Source of the DNA: Actinophytocola sp963825445
GTDB taxonomy: Bacteria; Actinomycetota; Actinomycetes; Mycobacteriales; Pseudonocardiaceae
Direction: 5' to 3'
Assembly (NCBI GenBank): GCA_963825445.1
Contig: CAWGTM010000006.1
Coordinates: 166,051-230,050, forward strand
DNA: 64,000 bases
The notes beneath the pieces were generated by a model, which was given only the letters and a program-made list of their open reading frames with translations, did no database searches and was not told the origin of the DNA. Numbering within the stretch: the first letter of the stretch is position 1; every line of letters starts with the position of its first letter. The translations under genes were made by a program, and so were the position numbers. Positions 1-8,385 of this stretch are shown in pieces.

Positions 1-21
1 GGGAACCGCGATCTCGCGGGG
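1..21 (-). repeat. Single 21-bp palindromic repeat unit at window edge
   Basis: On the minus strand this reads as a copy of the unit CGCGAGATCGCGGTTCCC that forms tandem arrays at 26301-26403 and 47378-47489. It lies directly downstream of the tag stop codon and may be the edge of a longer array outside the window. Confidence 0.7.
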
Positions 22-22
22 G

Positions 23-589
23 TTAGGTGGCTCGCCAGCAGGTGGTCAGGTGGTCGTCGACCATGCCGGTGGCTTGCATCAGGGCGTAGGCCGTGGTGGG
101 GCCTACGAAGGCGAAGCCCCGTCGCTTCAGTTCCTTTGCCAGGGCCTTCGACTCCGGGGTGATCGCCGGGACCTCCGACAGGTCCTTCGGGCGCGCATGT
201 GAGGCCGGGGCGAAAGACCACAGCAGCTCGTCCAGAGGCACGTCCAGCTCGGCTATCGCGCGAGCGTTGCTGATGGCCGCCTCGATTTTCGCCCGGTTGC
301 GCACGATCGAAGCGTCGCCCATCAGGCGCACGACCTCGGGCTCGCCGTACTTGGCCACCTTCTTCGGGTCGAACTTCGCGAACGCCCTCCGGAAGCCCTC
401 CCGTTTGCGCAGGATGGTCAGCCACGACAGGCCCGACTGGAAAGCTTCCAGGGTCAGCCGCTCGTACATGGCCTTCTCGCCGCGCAGCGGAACGCCCCAC
501 TCCTGGTCGTGGTACTCGACGTAGTCCTCCGTCGAGTTGCCCCACGGGCACCGGAGTCGGCCGTCGGCGCCCACCGTCGCACCGCTCAC
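23..589 (-). CDS. tag: DNA-3-methyladenine glycosylase I
   Basis: A cytoplasmic base-excision repair enzyme that removes 3-methyladenine from DNA. At 188 residues it has the usual Tag length. The N-terminal RCPWGN segment with the nearby YHDQEWG motif, and the C-terminal DDHLTTCW, supply the Cys and His residues that bind zinc in this family; the FQSGLSWLTILRKRE segment is also typical. The GTG start at 589 overlaps the stop of the upstream DivIVA-domain gene as GTGA, so translation is probably coupled. A tag gene in this position also ends the equivalent mycobacterial cluster (Rv1210, from memory). No defect is visible. Confidence 0.95.
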   Translation of the reverse strand: MSGATVGADGRLRCPWGNSTEDYVEYHDQEWGVPLRGEKAMYERLTLEAFQSGLSWLTILRKREGFRRAFAKFDPKKVAKYGEPEVVRLMGDASIVRNRAKIEAAISNARAIAELDVPLDELLWSFAPASHARPKDLSEVPAITPESKALAKELKRRGFAFVGPTTAYALMQATGMVDDHLTTCWRAT

Positions 590-933
590 GTGACGTCCGG
601 CTCTGCGGCCTCGGTCAACGCCAGTCGCTCGCGTAACTCCGCCACCTCGGAGCGCAGCTCGTCGAGTTCACCGCCGACTCTGCGCAGCACCCAGTCGACC
701 TCCGACATCTTGTAGCCGCGCAGCACCAGCTGGAACCGGACATCCCGGACGTCCTCGGCCGTGATGCCGGACGACGGCAGCCTGGTGGGCGACGCACCCG
801 GAGGTAGGGCGGGCAGCTCCTCGCCCCGGCCGAACACGACCGAGGCCAGCAGGAACACCACGGCCGCCACCAGGATCATGAAGGCCAGATAGATCAGTGC
901 GGTGGTCACGGAAGCGATGGTGTCATACCCCAC
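586..933 (-). CDS. Small membrane-anchored DivIVA-domain protein
   Basis: A protein of about 115 residues with one N-terminal transmembrane helix (ALIYLAFMILVAAVVFLLA), a short Pro-rich linker and a C-terminal DivIVA-type segment (ITAEDVRDVRFQLVLRGYK, then a short coiled coil). Such proteins are found in actinobacteria next to gpgS (Rv1209-like); the role is unproven, perhaps in envelope or polar-growth organisation. I chose GTG 933 because GAGG sits seven bases upstream; TTG 939 in the same frame is an alternative. It overlaps tag by four bases and follows gpgS by nine. Confidence 0.8.
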   Translation of the reverse strand: MGYDTIASVTTALIYLAFMILVAAVVFLLASVVFGRGEELPALPPGASPTRLPSSGITAEDVRDVRFQLVLRGYKMSEVDWVLRRVGGELDELRSEVAELRERLALTEAAEPDVT

Positions 934-942
934 CGACAATCC

Positions 943-1854
943 TCAGCGCACGAGCAACTCCCGCATGGGTGGCCGGTCGGAGACCTCGACGCCGGCCGTG
1001 TCCGGCAGCCACTCGCCGGCCACCTCCACGAACTGGGTCATCGCGCCGTCGCCGGCCGGCAGCATCCCGCAGCGGGACAGCGCCGTGCCCAGGATCTGCC
1101 TGGCCATGAGCCCCAGCGCGGGCAGCGGCTGGTTGCGGTGGCGCCGCACCCCCAGGTTGACCTGGGCGATGCCCGCCAGTCCGACGATCGAGTGCGCGTC
1201 GAGCAGCAGTCCCATCTCCACGCCGTAGCCGGACGCGAACGGCACGGCCTCCAGCAGCGCGCGGGTGCCCGCGTACTCGCCGGACAGCGGCTGGATGATG
1301 CCGGACAGGGACGGGCGCAACGCCGACAGCAGGGGTCGGGCCATCAGCTCCGTCACTCGCCCGCCGCCGCTGGCCTCTGTGGACAGTGGACGCCGGTAGA
1401 AACCCTTCACCAGGTGGACATCGGGAGTCGACAGCAGCGGGCCGAGCAGCTTCGGTACGAAGGAAGGATCCGGGTCCACCAGGTCGGAGTCGAGGAAGAC
1501 CAGCAGGTCGCCGGTGGTCGCGGCGAGTGAACGCCACAGTACCTCTCCCTTGCCCGGCAACGGTTCCAGCTCGGACAGCACCTCGCCGCGATGGACGACC
1601 CGGGCACCCGCGGCGGCGGAGACCTCGGCCGTGCGGTCGGTCGAACCCGAGTCGATCACCACGAGTTCGTCCACCAGGGTGCCGAGCAGTGGTCGGACGG
1701 AGGCGATCACGTCGCCGACAGTCGCCTCCTCGTTCAGGGCCGGGAGTACGACGCTGACCGTTCGGGATCCCTTGGCCGCCACCAGATCGTCCACTGTCCA
1801 TGATGGACTCTGCCAGGTCCGCTCGTCGAACCAGGTGCGGGCGTCCGGGTGCAT
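943..1854 (-). CDS. gpgS: Glucosyl-3-phosphoglycerate synthase
   Basis: A GT-A glycosyltransferase of 303 residues that transfers glucose from an NDP-glucose donor to 3-phosphoglycerate. This is the first step toward glucosylglycerate and, in mycobacteria, methylglucose lipopolysaccharides. Visible features are the VVLPALNEEATVGDV nucleotide-binding start, the VIDSGSTDRT segment and the metal-binding DSD in DLLVFLDSDLVD. The frame is open further upstream, but ATG 1854 forms an ATGA overlap with the folP2 stop and begins MHPDARTWFDERTW, a family-like start. The folP2-gpgS-DivIVA-tag order is the conserved mycobacterial one. Confidence 0.93.
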   Translation of the reverse strand: MHPDARTWFDERTWQSPSWTVDDLVAAKGSRTVSVVLPALNEEATVGDVIASVRPLLGTLVDELVVIDSGSTDRTAEVSAAAGARVVHRGEVLSELEPLPGKGEVLWRSLAATTGDLLVFLDSDLVDPDPSFVPKLLGPLLSTPDVHLVKGFYRRPLSTEASGGGRVTELMARPLLSALRPSLSGIIQPLSGEYAGTRALLEAVPFASGYGVEMGLLLDAHSIVGLAGIAQVNLGVRRHRNQPLPALGLMARQILGTALSRCGMLPAGDGAMTQFVEVAGEWLPDTAGVEVSDRPPMRELLVR

Positions 1855-2723
1855 CACGCGAGCGCCCGCAGACAACGGGACGGCGGGCGCGTCCCCGCAA
1901 TGCTTGCCACCATCTCGACCACCTTCCTGGTCCGGCCAACCTCGTGCGCGCGGAACACCCTGGCGCCGGCCATGGCCGCCACCGACGTTGCCGCGAGGGT
2001 GCCATCCACCCGCTCGCTCAGGGAAACCCCGAGGGTCTCCCCGACGAAGTCCTTGTTCGACAACGCCATCAGTACCGGCCATCCGGTGTCCACCAGCTCA
2101 TCGAGCCTTCGCAGCAGGGCCAGTCCGTGCCAGGTGTTCTTGCCGAAGTCGTGGGTGGGATCGATGAGCACGGACTCCGCCGGCACCCCGAGCGACACGG
2201 CACGCTCGGCCCGCGCGACCAGTTCGGCCACCACCTCGGCCACCACGTCCAGGTAACGCACCCGATGCGGGTCGGTGCGGGGCTCGACCCCGCCGGTGTG
2301 TGAGCACACCATGCCCGCGCCGAACTCGGCGGCCACCTCGGCGAGCCGCGGATCCGCGCCCGCCCAGGTGTCGTTGATCAGGTCGGCGCCGGCCGCGCAG
2401 GCGAGCCGGCCGACCTCGTGGCGCCAGGTGTCCACACTGATCACGACCTGCGGGTACCGGTCCCTGGCCTGCTCGATCAGCGGCACGACGCGACGGATCT
2501 CCTCGTCCGCGTCGACCCGCTCGCCGTGTGCGCCCGCGCGGACACCGCCGATGTCGATGATGTCCGCGCCCTCGGCCACCAGCCGGTCGATCGCGGCCAG
2601 CGCCTCACGCTCGGCGAAAGTGGCGCCACGGTCGTAGAAGGAGTCCCTGGTGCGGTTGACGATCCCCATCACCAGGGCGCGATCCTCTGCTACCGCGCGA
2701 CTGCCGAACCGAAGTGTTCCCAC
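1854..2723 (-). CDS. folP2: Dihydropteroate synthase-like protein (FolP2 type)
   Basis: A 289-residue TIM-barrel protein of the pterin-binding family. The GIVNRTRDSFYDRG segment, DIIDIGGVRAG, SVDTWR and LINDTWAG correspond to the DHPS pterin and phosphate loops. The Asn-Arg-Thr in the first loop differs from the usual NVTPDSF of true FolP, and the protein sits upstream of gpgS. It is therefore the FolP2 paralogue, which in mycobacteria is reported not to supply normal DHPS activity (from memory). Dihydropteroate synthesis is thus possible but not assured. The stop overlaps the gpgS start. Confidence 0.85.
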   Translation of the reverse strand: MGTLRFGSRAVAEDRALVMGIVNRTRDSFYDRGATFAEREALAAIDRLVAEGADIIDIGGVRAGAHGERVDADEEIRRVVPLIEQARDRYPQVVISVDTWRHEVGRLACAAGADLINDTWAGADPRLAEVAAEFGAGMVCSHTGGVEPRTDPHRVRYLDVVAEVVAELVARAERAVSLGVPAESVLIDPTHDFGKNTWHGLALLRRLDELVDTGWPVLMALSNKDFVGETLGVSLSERVDGTLAATSVAAMAGARVFRAHEVGRTRKVVEMVASIAGTRPPSRCLRALA

Positions 2724-2829
2724 GAAACGATCGTGCCACGGGCCGAGCCCGAAACCGCTCCGCGATACACCGAGGTCACAAAAGGTGATGTTCGGGAAAC
2801 GTCGCGGAGGAGCGGAGCGACCAAATGTC

Positions 2830-3615
2830 TCAGTGGACCTCCACCCAGGCCTGGTAGGCCTCTTCCACCACCCGGATGGCGTCGTCGACGTCGTCGGTCA
2901 GGTGCAGCAACGCCATGTCCTTCTCGCCGACCTTGCCCTCCTTGTGGACCACGTCGTTCACCCAGTCGTACAGACCGCCCCAATAGGACCGTCCGAACAG
3001 GACGACCGGGAACTTCGTGACCTTCTTCGTCTGCACCAGGGTGAGCGCCTCGAACAGCTCGTCGAGCGTGCCGAACCCGCCGGGCAGGCAGATGAACGCC
3101 TGCGCGTACTTCACGAACATGGTCTTGCGCGTGAAGAAGTACCGGAAGTTCACCCCGAGGTCGACCCACGGGTTGAGGCCCTGCTCGAACGGCAGCTCGA
3201 TGCCGAGTCCGATGGACAGCCCGCCGGCCTCCGAGCAGCCGCGGTTGACCGCCTCCATGGAGCCGGGGCCGCCGCCCGTGATGGCCGCGTAGCCGGCGTT
3301 CGCGAGCGCGGCGCCGATGTCCTGGCCCAGCTTGTACTCGGGATGGTCGCGCTTGGTGCGCGCCGACCCGAACACCGTCACGGCCCTGGGCACCTCGGCC
3401 AGCGCGCCGAAGCCCTCCACGAACTCCGCCTGGATGCGCAGGACCCGCCACGGGTCGGTGTGCACCCAGTCGGCCGGGCCGCGCGAGTCGAGCAGGCGCT
3501 GGTCGGTGGTGGTCGTTTCTTCCCGGCGACCCCTGCGCAGCACGACCGGGCCGCGCTGCTTCTCCTTGGGGTGTTCCTCGTCTTCCGGCAGATCGGCCGG
3601 TTCCTGGATCGTCAC
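2830..3615 (-). CDS. LOG-family (TIGR00730) Rossmann-fold nucleotide hydrolase
   Basis: A 261-residue protein of the family that includes cytokinin riboside 5'-monophosphate phosphoribohydrolase (LOG). The signature PGGFGTLDELFEALT and the GGGPGSMEAVNRG nucleotide-binding turn are both present. The reaction is release of a base from a nucleoside 5'-monophosphate; the true substrate in this bacterium is not known. The start is GTG 3615 (VTIQEPADLPEDEEH). The much longer open frame upstream is a shadow of GC-rich antisense sequence. The N-terminal 60 residues are charged and probably disordered. Rv1205 of M. tuberculosis, at the equivalent place, is shorter. Confidence 0.9.
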   Translation of the reverse strand: MTIQEPADLPEDEEHPKEKQRGPVVLRRGRREETTTTDQRLLDSRGPADWVHTDPWRVLRIQAEFVEGFGALAEVPRAVTVFGSARTKRDHPEYKLGQDIGAALANAGYAAITGGGPGSMEAVNRGCSEAGGLSIGLGIELPFEQGLNPWVDLGVNFRYFFTRKTMFVKYAQAFICLPGGFGTLDELFEALTLVQTKKVTKFPVVLFGRSYWGGLYDWVNDVVHKEGKVGEKDMALLHLTDDVDDAIRVVEEAYQAWVEVH

Positions 3616-3669
3616 CCGCGCGAGTCTAGGGCCGGGGAACCACCCGCGCGGGTCGTCCGTCCGAACACT

Positions 3670-4152
3670 GTGACAGAACCCGACACGGTGCACGCCGAGC
3701 TGCGTGCTCTGCGCAACAGGCTCGCGAAGCTCGAGGCCCGTCAGCCGCACGCCCTGCTCGCGAGCCGGGTGTCCGGGCTGGCCGCGGTGCTCGCCGGTTG
3801 CCTGCTCGTGCTGACGTCCGTCACCTGGGCGGTCGACACCGACTACGACCGCGTGTACACGCTGTGGGGCCTGGTGGAGGACGGCGGCTGGTACGCGCTG
3901 GCGACGCTGGCGCTCGTGTTCATCCTGGGCGTGGGCTCGGCGCTGGTGTTCGTGGACGGACCGTCGACCAGACCCGTGCACATCTCGTTCGTGGTGGTCG
4001 CGCTGGTGACCGCCGCCGGGATGCTGATCATCGACGTCCCGGAGGACGCGGACACCGCGCCCGGCCGGTGGCTCGCCCTGCTGGCCGCGCTGGCGCTGTC
4101 CGGTCTGCACGGCCTGCGTGCGGGCGAGCTGCGCTACCCGGAAGCCGAGTGA
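3670..4152 (+). CDS. Four-helix membrane protein of unknown function
   Basis: About 160 residues, starting at GTG 3670 (VTEPDTVHAELRALRNRL). A short charged helix, possibly coiled coil, is followed by four hydrophobic segments (around VSGLAAVLAGCLLVLTSV, YALATLALVFILGVGSALV, ISFVVVALVTAAGMLII and WLALLAALALSGLHGL). No family is recognised. It is divergent from the LOG-family gene with about 54 bases between the starts, and the ClpP-like gene begins 60 bases downstream on the same strand, so the two may be co-transcribed. Confidence 0.75.
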   Translation: MTEPDTVHAELRALRNRLAKLEARQPHALLASRVSGLAAVLAGCLLVLTSVTWAVDTDYDRVYTLWGLVEDGGWYALATLALVFILGVGSALVFVDGPSTRPVHISFVVVALVTAAGMLIIDVPEDADTAPGRWLALLAALALSGLHGLRAGELRYPEAE

Positions 4153-4212
4153 CCGGGGCATATTGCTGCCGTCGGCCGTCCGTGCGGGCGGTCCGTCACT
4201 AGTCTCGCGACC

Positions 4213-5841
4213 GTGCTGCGCAAGGTAAAGGTCGACCCGATCACCCGCGACCGACTCGGGAAGGCCACGCTCGCCGAGGTCCGCAACCGCCTGCTGGCCG
4301 TCGACTGCCAGACCTGTGGCAAGCCGTTCGACGCGTCGACGCCGGGGCTCGTGGTGCACCGCGACGGCGACCGGATCACCGTGACCCTGCACCACCGGCA
4401 CTGCGGCGAGCCGCGCTGGGTCGACCAGCCGGCGCCGCCGACGGCCGGGCCGCCGACCCTCACCTGGCGCGCCACCATGCTCCTGCCGGAGCACACCGGT
4501 CCGCCGGTCTTCCTGGTCAACCCGTCGTGCGAGTCGACCGAACTGCGCTGGACGGGCACCGGCTGGTGGCCGGCCGAGCTGGACGGGTTCGTGGCGGCCG
4601 GTCTGACCGACGACCTGGGGTACGTGCCGGCCGAGGAGTTGGAGGAGCTGACCGCGACCCTCGAACGGGACCGGGTGCGCGTCGACCTCACCATCGAGGA
4701 CCGGACGTTCGCGTGGTCGAGCAAGGCGTCGCCGGAGGTCATGGCGCTGCTCGACCAACGCGGCGAGCTGCTGGTGGCCGTGACCCAGCTGCGCGACCCC
4801 GCGGTCGCCGGCGACCTGCCCCTCGGCGCCGGCAATCTGGCCTGCGGGGTCGCCACCGTCGGGTACGCGCCCGAGGTCCAGGTGCTGCGGGCCGGCGACG
4901 TCATCGTGGAGGCCGACGAGGCCACCAGTCCCGCGGTGGTCGCCGCGTGCGAAGGCGACCCGAGCCTGATCGAGGAGCTGCCGGGGGACGGCCGGCACCT
5001 GGAAGCGCTGCGGGTGGCGGCCCGGTACGGCTCGGCGCACGTCTTCGTGTCCGACGACCTCGTGGCGAGCCAACTGATCGGCCAGTACAGGCTGGAGGCC
5101 GCCCGACGGGGGGTGTACGTCAGCCAACTCCCCGACAACCGCGGGGACATCGTGGTGGGTACGCCGTTGCGGTTCGCCGCGGCTCGGGTGTTCGCCCCGC
5201 GGTTCGCCGCGCGCCTGGCGGCGGTCGTCGAGGTCGACGTGCCCGCGGACCTGCTCACGCCGTATCGCCGGGTGCTCCGGATCGGCGCGACACCTGAGCC
5301 CGCCGGCAGCGACGTGACCGAACAGCTCATGCGGCAGCGGGTGGTCTACCTCGGCTCCGAGATCGACGACGAGGCCGCCAACCGGCTGACCGCGCAGCTG
5401 CTGGTCCTGGAGGCCGAGGACCCGAACACCGACATCGCGTTCTACATCAACTCGAAGGGCGGCTCGGTGTCCGCCACCATGGCGATCATCGACACCATGC
5501 AGCTGGTGAAACCGGACATCGCCACCTGGGTCATGGGCCTGGCGGCCGGCTCGGCGCAGCTGCTGGCGACCTGTGGCGCGCCGGGCAAGCGCCACGCCCT
5601 GCCTCAAGCGCGGCTCCTGCTGCGTCAGCCCTCCGGCCCGCCGAACCCGGATGACCTGCGGCGCGTGATGCTGGAGAAGTGGACCCGCGAGATCACCGGG
5701 CTGATCGCCGACGCGTCCGGGCAGCCGGTCGAGCAGGTGCGACGGGACGCCGAGGGGGAGCGCTGGTTCACGGCGGCCGAGGCCGCCGAGTACGGGCTGG
5801 TCGACGTGGTGTCCGACCGGCCTACGCCACGAACGCCCTGA
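4213..5841 (+). CDS. ClpP-like pseudoprotease fused to a novel N-terminal region
   Basis: A 542-residue protein from GTG 4213. Residues about 365-535 match the ClpP fold well (RVVYLGSEIDDEAANRLTAQ, FYINSKGGSVSATMAIIDTM, GKRHALPQARLL, AAEYGLVDVV). All three catalytic positions look replaced: the nucleophile Ser aligns with Gly446 (GLAAGSAQ), the His with Arg471 (LLRQPSG) and the Asp with Glu516 (GERWF). Residues 1-70 carry a CxxC at 32-35 and an HHRHC cluster at 60-64, which looks like a metal-binding motif. Residues 80-360 match nothing I recognise. A ClpP paralogue without catalytic residues could be a scaffold or regulator; that is inference. Its 3' end overlaps dapE by 20 bases, tail to tail. 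Confidence 0.85.
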   Translation: MLRKVKVDPITRDRLGKATLAEVRNRLLAVDCQTCGKPFDASTPGLVVHRDGDRITVTLHHRHCGEPRWVDQPAPPTAGPPTLTWRATMLLPEHTGPPVFLVNPSCESTELRWTGTGWWPAELDGFVAAGLTDDLGYVPAEELEELTATLERDRVRVDLTIEDRTFAWSSKASPEVMALLDQRGELLVAVTQLRDPAVAGDLPLGAGNLACGVATVGYAPEVQVLRAGDVIVEADEATSPAVVAACEGDPSLIEELPGDGRHLEALRVAARYGSAHVFVSDDLVASQLIGQYRLEAARRGVYVSQLPDNRGDIVVGTPLRFAAARVFAPRFAARLAAVVEVDVPADLLTPYRRVLRIGATPEPAGSDVTEQLMRQRVVYLGSEIDDEAANRLTAQLLVLEAEDPNTDIAFYINSKGGSVSATMAIIDTMQLVKPDIATWVMGLAAGSAQLLATCGAPGKRHALPQARLLLRQPSGPPNPDDLRRVMLEKWTREITGLIADASGQPVEQVRRDAEGERWFTAAEAAEYGLVDVVSDRPTPRTP

Positions 5842-6883
5842 GCACCTCGGCGCAGCGCCGGATCTCCGCGACCGGCACGTTCTCCTGCTGGGTGTGGGCG
5901 AGCGTCGGGTCGCCCGGCCCGAAGTTGACGGCCGGCATGCCGAGTGCCGCGAACCGGGCGACGTCGGTCCAGCCGAGCTTCGCCACGGGCGTGCCGCCCG
6001 CGGCCGTGACCAGTTCGCCCGCTGCGGGAGCGGACAGACCGGGCAGTGCGCCCGCCGCACCGTCGGTCACCGTCAGGTCGTAGCCGGCGAACACCTCCCG
6101 CAGGTGGGCCTCCGCGTCGGCGAGCGTGCGGTCCGGGGCGAACCGGTGGTTCACGGTCAGCACCGCCTCGTCCGGCACCACGTTGCCGCTCACCCCGCCG
6201 GCCACCCGCACGGCCTGCAGCCCCTCGCGGTAGCGGCAGCCGTCGATGTCCACCTCACGGGCCTGGTACTCGGTCATCCTGCGCAGCGCGTCCCCGAGCG
6301 CGTGGATGGCGTTCTCACCCATCCAGCCCCGCGCCGTGTGGGCGCGCTTCCCCTTGGTCCGCAGCTCCACCCGGATGGTGCCCTGGCAACCGGCCTCCAC
6401 CACGGCGTTCGACGGCTCGCACACGATCGCCAGATCGCCGGCCAGCCAGTCGGGCAGCTCCCGCTCGATCCGGCCGAGGCCGTTGCGGGCCGCCTCGATC
6501 TCCTCGCAGTCGTAGAACACGAACGTCAGGTCGTGGCGCGGCTCGGGGACCGTGGCGGCGAGGTGCAGCATCACCGCGTCGCCGCCCTTCATGTCGACCG
6601 TGCCGAGGCCGTGCAGGTACTCCTCCGAGCGGCGCAGCGGCAGGTTGTCGTTCACCGGCACGGTGTCCAGGTGCCCGGCGAACACCACCCGCTGCGGCCG
6701 GCCGAGGTTCGTCCGGGCCAGCACCGTGTTCTCCGACCTGATCACCTCGAGGTGGGGCAGGGCCTTCAGCGCCGCTTCCACGGCCGCGGCCAGTTCGGCC
6801 TCCTCGCCTGACACGCTCTGGATGTTCACGAGCGCGGCGGTCAGCTCGACGGGGTCGCCCGCCAGGTTCAGGTTCGCGATCAC
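5822..6883 (-). CDS. dapE: Succinyl-diaminopimelate desuccinylase
   Basis: An M20-family zinc hydrolase of 353 residues that cleaves N-succinyl-LL-2,6-diaminopimelate to LL-diaminopimelate and succinate, for lysine and peptidoglycan. The metal-binding motifs are visible: FAGHLDTVP (His and Asp), GTVDMKGGDAV, YDCEEIEA with the catalytic Glu pair, and a late His in LAHTQQENV. The GTG start at 6883 (VIANLNLAGDPVELT) was chosen; the longer open frame lacks family similarity. It is oriented away from dapD, which in mycobacteria is its direct neighbour; here three genes separate them. Confidence 0.95.
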   Translation of the reverse strand: MIANLNLAGDPVELTAALVNIQSVSGEEAELAAAVEAALKALPHLEVIRSENTVLARTNLGRPQRVVFAGHLDTVPVNDNLPLRRSEEYLHGLGTVDMKGGDAVMLHLAATVPEPRHDLTFVFYDCEEIEAARNGLGRIERELPDWLAGDLAIVCEPSNAVVEAGCQGTIRVELRTKGKRAHTARGWMGENAIHALGDALRRMTEYQAREVDIDGCRYREGLQAVRVAGGVSGNVVPDEAVLTVNHRFAPDRTLADAEAHLREVFAGYDLTVTDGAAGALPGLSAPAAGELVTAAGGTPVAKLGWTDVARFAALGMPAVNFGPGDPTLAHTQQENVPVAEIRRCAEVLRAFVA

Positions 6884-6970
6884 GATCGGCCACGCTACCT
6901 GCCGGACCCGTGCAACCTCGGCCGTGGCACCCAGCGTGACTACTGCGTCCAGGAACGCACGGGAGGGCTT

Positions 6971-7465
6971 ATGAATGAACGTGACCAAGGGTTCACCGAG
7001 TATTTCGCCAGGCGGTCGAGCGCCATGCGCGGTACCGCGTTCCTGCTGTGCGGCGACTGGCATCGCGCGGAGGACCTCGTACAGAACACCTTCGTGAAGC
7101 TCTATCGGGCATGGAATCGGATCGAGGCGCGGGACGCCCTCGACGCCTACACCCGCCAGATCCTCGTGCACACCTACCTGGACGAGGCCCGGCGTGGCTT
7201 CTTCTTCCGCGAGAAGGTCACGGCCGAGCAGACCGACCGGACGGCGCCGGTCGCGGGCAGCCCCGAGGACCGGCTGGTGCTGTTGCACGCCCTGGCCGGC
7301 GTGCCGGCCCGGCAACGCGCGGCGCTGGTCCTGCGTTTCTGGGAGGACCTGTCGGTCGACGAGACGGCCAAGGCCATGGGCTGCTCGGCCGGCACCGTGA
7401 AGAGCCAGACGTCACGCGGCCTGGACGCCCTGCGTGACCTCGTCCCCACCACGATCACCCTCTAG
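6971..7465 (+). CDS. SigE-family ECF RNA polymerase sigma factor
   Basis: A 164-residue group IV sigma factor. Region 2 is AFLLCGDWHRAEDLVQNTFVKLYRAWNRI, which contacts RNA polymerase and the -10 element, and region 4 is VPARQRAALVLRFWEDLSVDETAKAMGCSAGTVKSQ, a helix-turn-helix. It looks like the SigE family common in Streptomyces and relatives (TIGR02983-type). GGGAGG lies four bases upstream of ATG 6971. The next gene, ten bases downstream, is a single-pass membrane protein that probably acts as its anti-sigma factor. The regulon cannot be read from the window. Confidence 0.92.
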   Translation: MNERDQGFTEYFARRSSAMRGTAFLLCGDWHRAEDLVQNTFVKLYRAWNRIEARDALDAYTRQILVHTYLDEARRGFFFREKVTAEQTDRTAPVAGSPEDRLVLLHALAGVPARQRAALVLRFWEDLSVDETAKAMGCSAGTVKSQTSRGLDALRDLVPTTITL

Positions 7466-7475
7466 GGAGACAGCC

Positions 7476-8303
7476 ATGAACGAGAACGAACTCCGGCATG
7501 CGCTGCACGCCACCATGACGGTCGCGACACCGCCCGAGCCGATGAACGAGTCCCCGATGCTGGACCTGGCGAAGCGGACGCATCGGCGCCGGCGGGCCAC
7601 CTGGGCGGGCGCCGGCAGCGCGGCCGCCGTGATGGCCGTGGTCGCCGGCGCGATGGTGCTCGCACCCACGGCTGACGACGGCTCACCGGGCCTGACCGTC
7701 GGCGATGCCGGCGTCACGTCGAAGGGGACGGAGCCCCAGTGGCCGGACGGGCAGACGGACGCCACGGCCACGGCCGGCTCGAAGTACGACCAGGGTGTGG
7801 CGCTGATGAACGAGCTGATCGGTTCGGCTCCGGACGGGTTCGAGACCCCGGACGACCTCGTCTACGCCGATCCCGCCTACGAGGACTCGGCGCTGCGCGT
7901 TCACCAGGCGGCGGACCACGGGGCCAACGGCAAATGGGAGTACTACGCCATCGTCCCGGTCGCCGCGGACGGCGGTCTTGGCAAGATCTTCGTCCAGGTG
8001 AACGCCGTGGGCAACGATCTCCCGGGCGAGGGCTGCGAGCTGTCCAGGACGCTGTGGAGCCAGGTCGGTGGCACCTGCGAGGAGATCACGGTGGCCGGCA
8101 CGACTCTCGGAGTGGTGACCGACACGGGACCGCAGTCGGCGTTCGACCAGTGGGTCGCCTTCCGCACCCCCGACGGCGCCGTGGTGTACACCGCGCAGGA
8201 CAACGAGTTCGAGGGCTCGGGGCAGCCGCCCTTGTCCGACCTGCCGTTCACCGCCCAGCAGCTGGCCGAGCTGGCCGCCGACGCCCGCTTCCACCTGAGC
8301 TGA
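7476..8303 (+). CDS. Single-pass membrane protein, probable anti-sigma factor
   Basis: 275 residues from ATG 7476, with AGGGAGA upstream. A cytoplasmic N-terminus (MNENELRHALHATMTV, then an acidic and a basic stretch) leads to one transmembrane helix (WAGAGSAAAVMAVVAGAMVLA) and an extracytoplasmic domain of about 220 residues with two Cys (GEGCELSRTLWSQVGGTCEE). No zinc-binding anti-sigma motif is present. The call rests on the topology and on its place directly after the sigma gene. The outer domain may sense an envelope signal. The extracytoplasmic part is not recognised. Confidence 0.7.
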   Translation: MNENELRHALHATMTVATPPEPMNESPMLDLAKRTHRRRRATWAGAGSAAAVMAVVAGAMVLAPTADDGSPGLTVGDAGVTSKGTEPQWPDGQTDATATAGSKYDQGVALMNELIGSAPDGFETPDDLVYADPAYEDSALRVHQAADHGANGKWEYYAIVPVAADGGLGKIFVQVNAVGNDLPGEGCELSRTLWSQVGGTCEEITVAGTTLGVVTDTGPQSAFDQWVAFRTPDGAVVYTAQDNEFEGSGQPPLSDLPFTAQQLAELAADARFHLS

Positions 8304-8385
8304 CCGCTCGGGGAAAGCACGGGGAGAGCGCCGTTGCCATCCTGACCGCGACCTCGAGGACGACCGCGGACAAAGGTGACGGTGC

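Noticed and set aside
2690..6060. Very long minus-strand frame through the LOG gene and beyond
   Set aside because: Only its last 261 codons look like a protein; the rest is antisense to the ClpP-like gene with high-GC codon bias.
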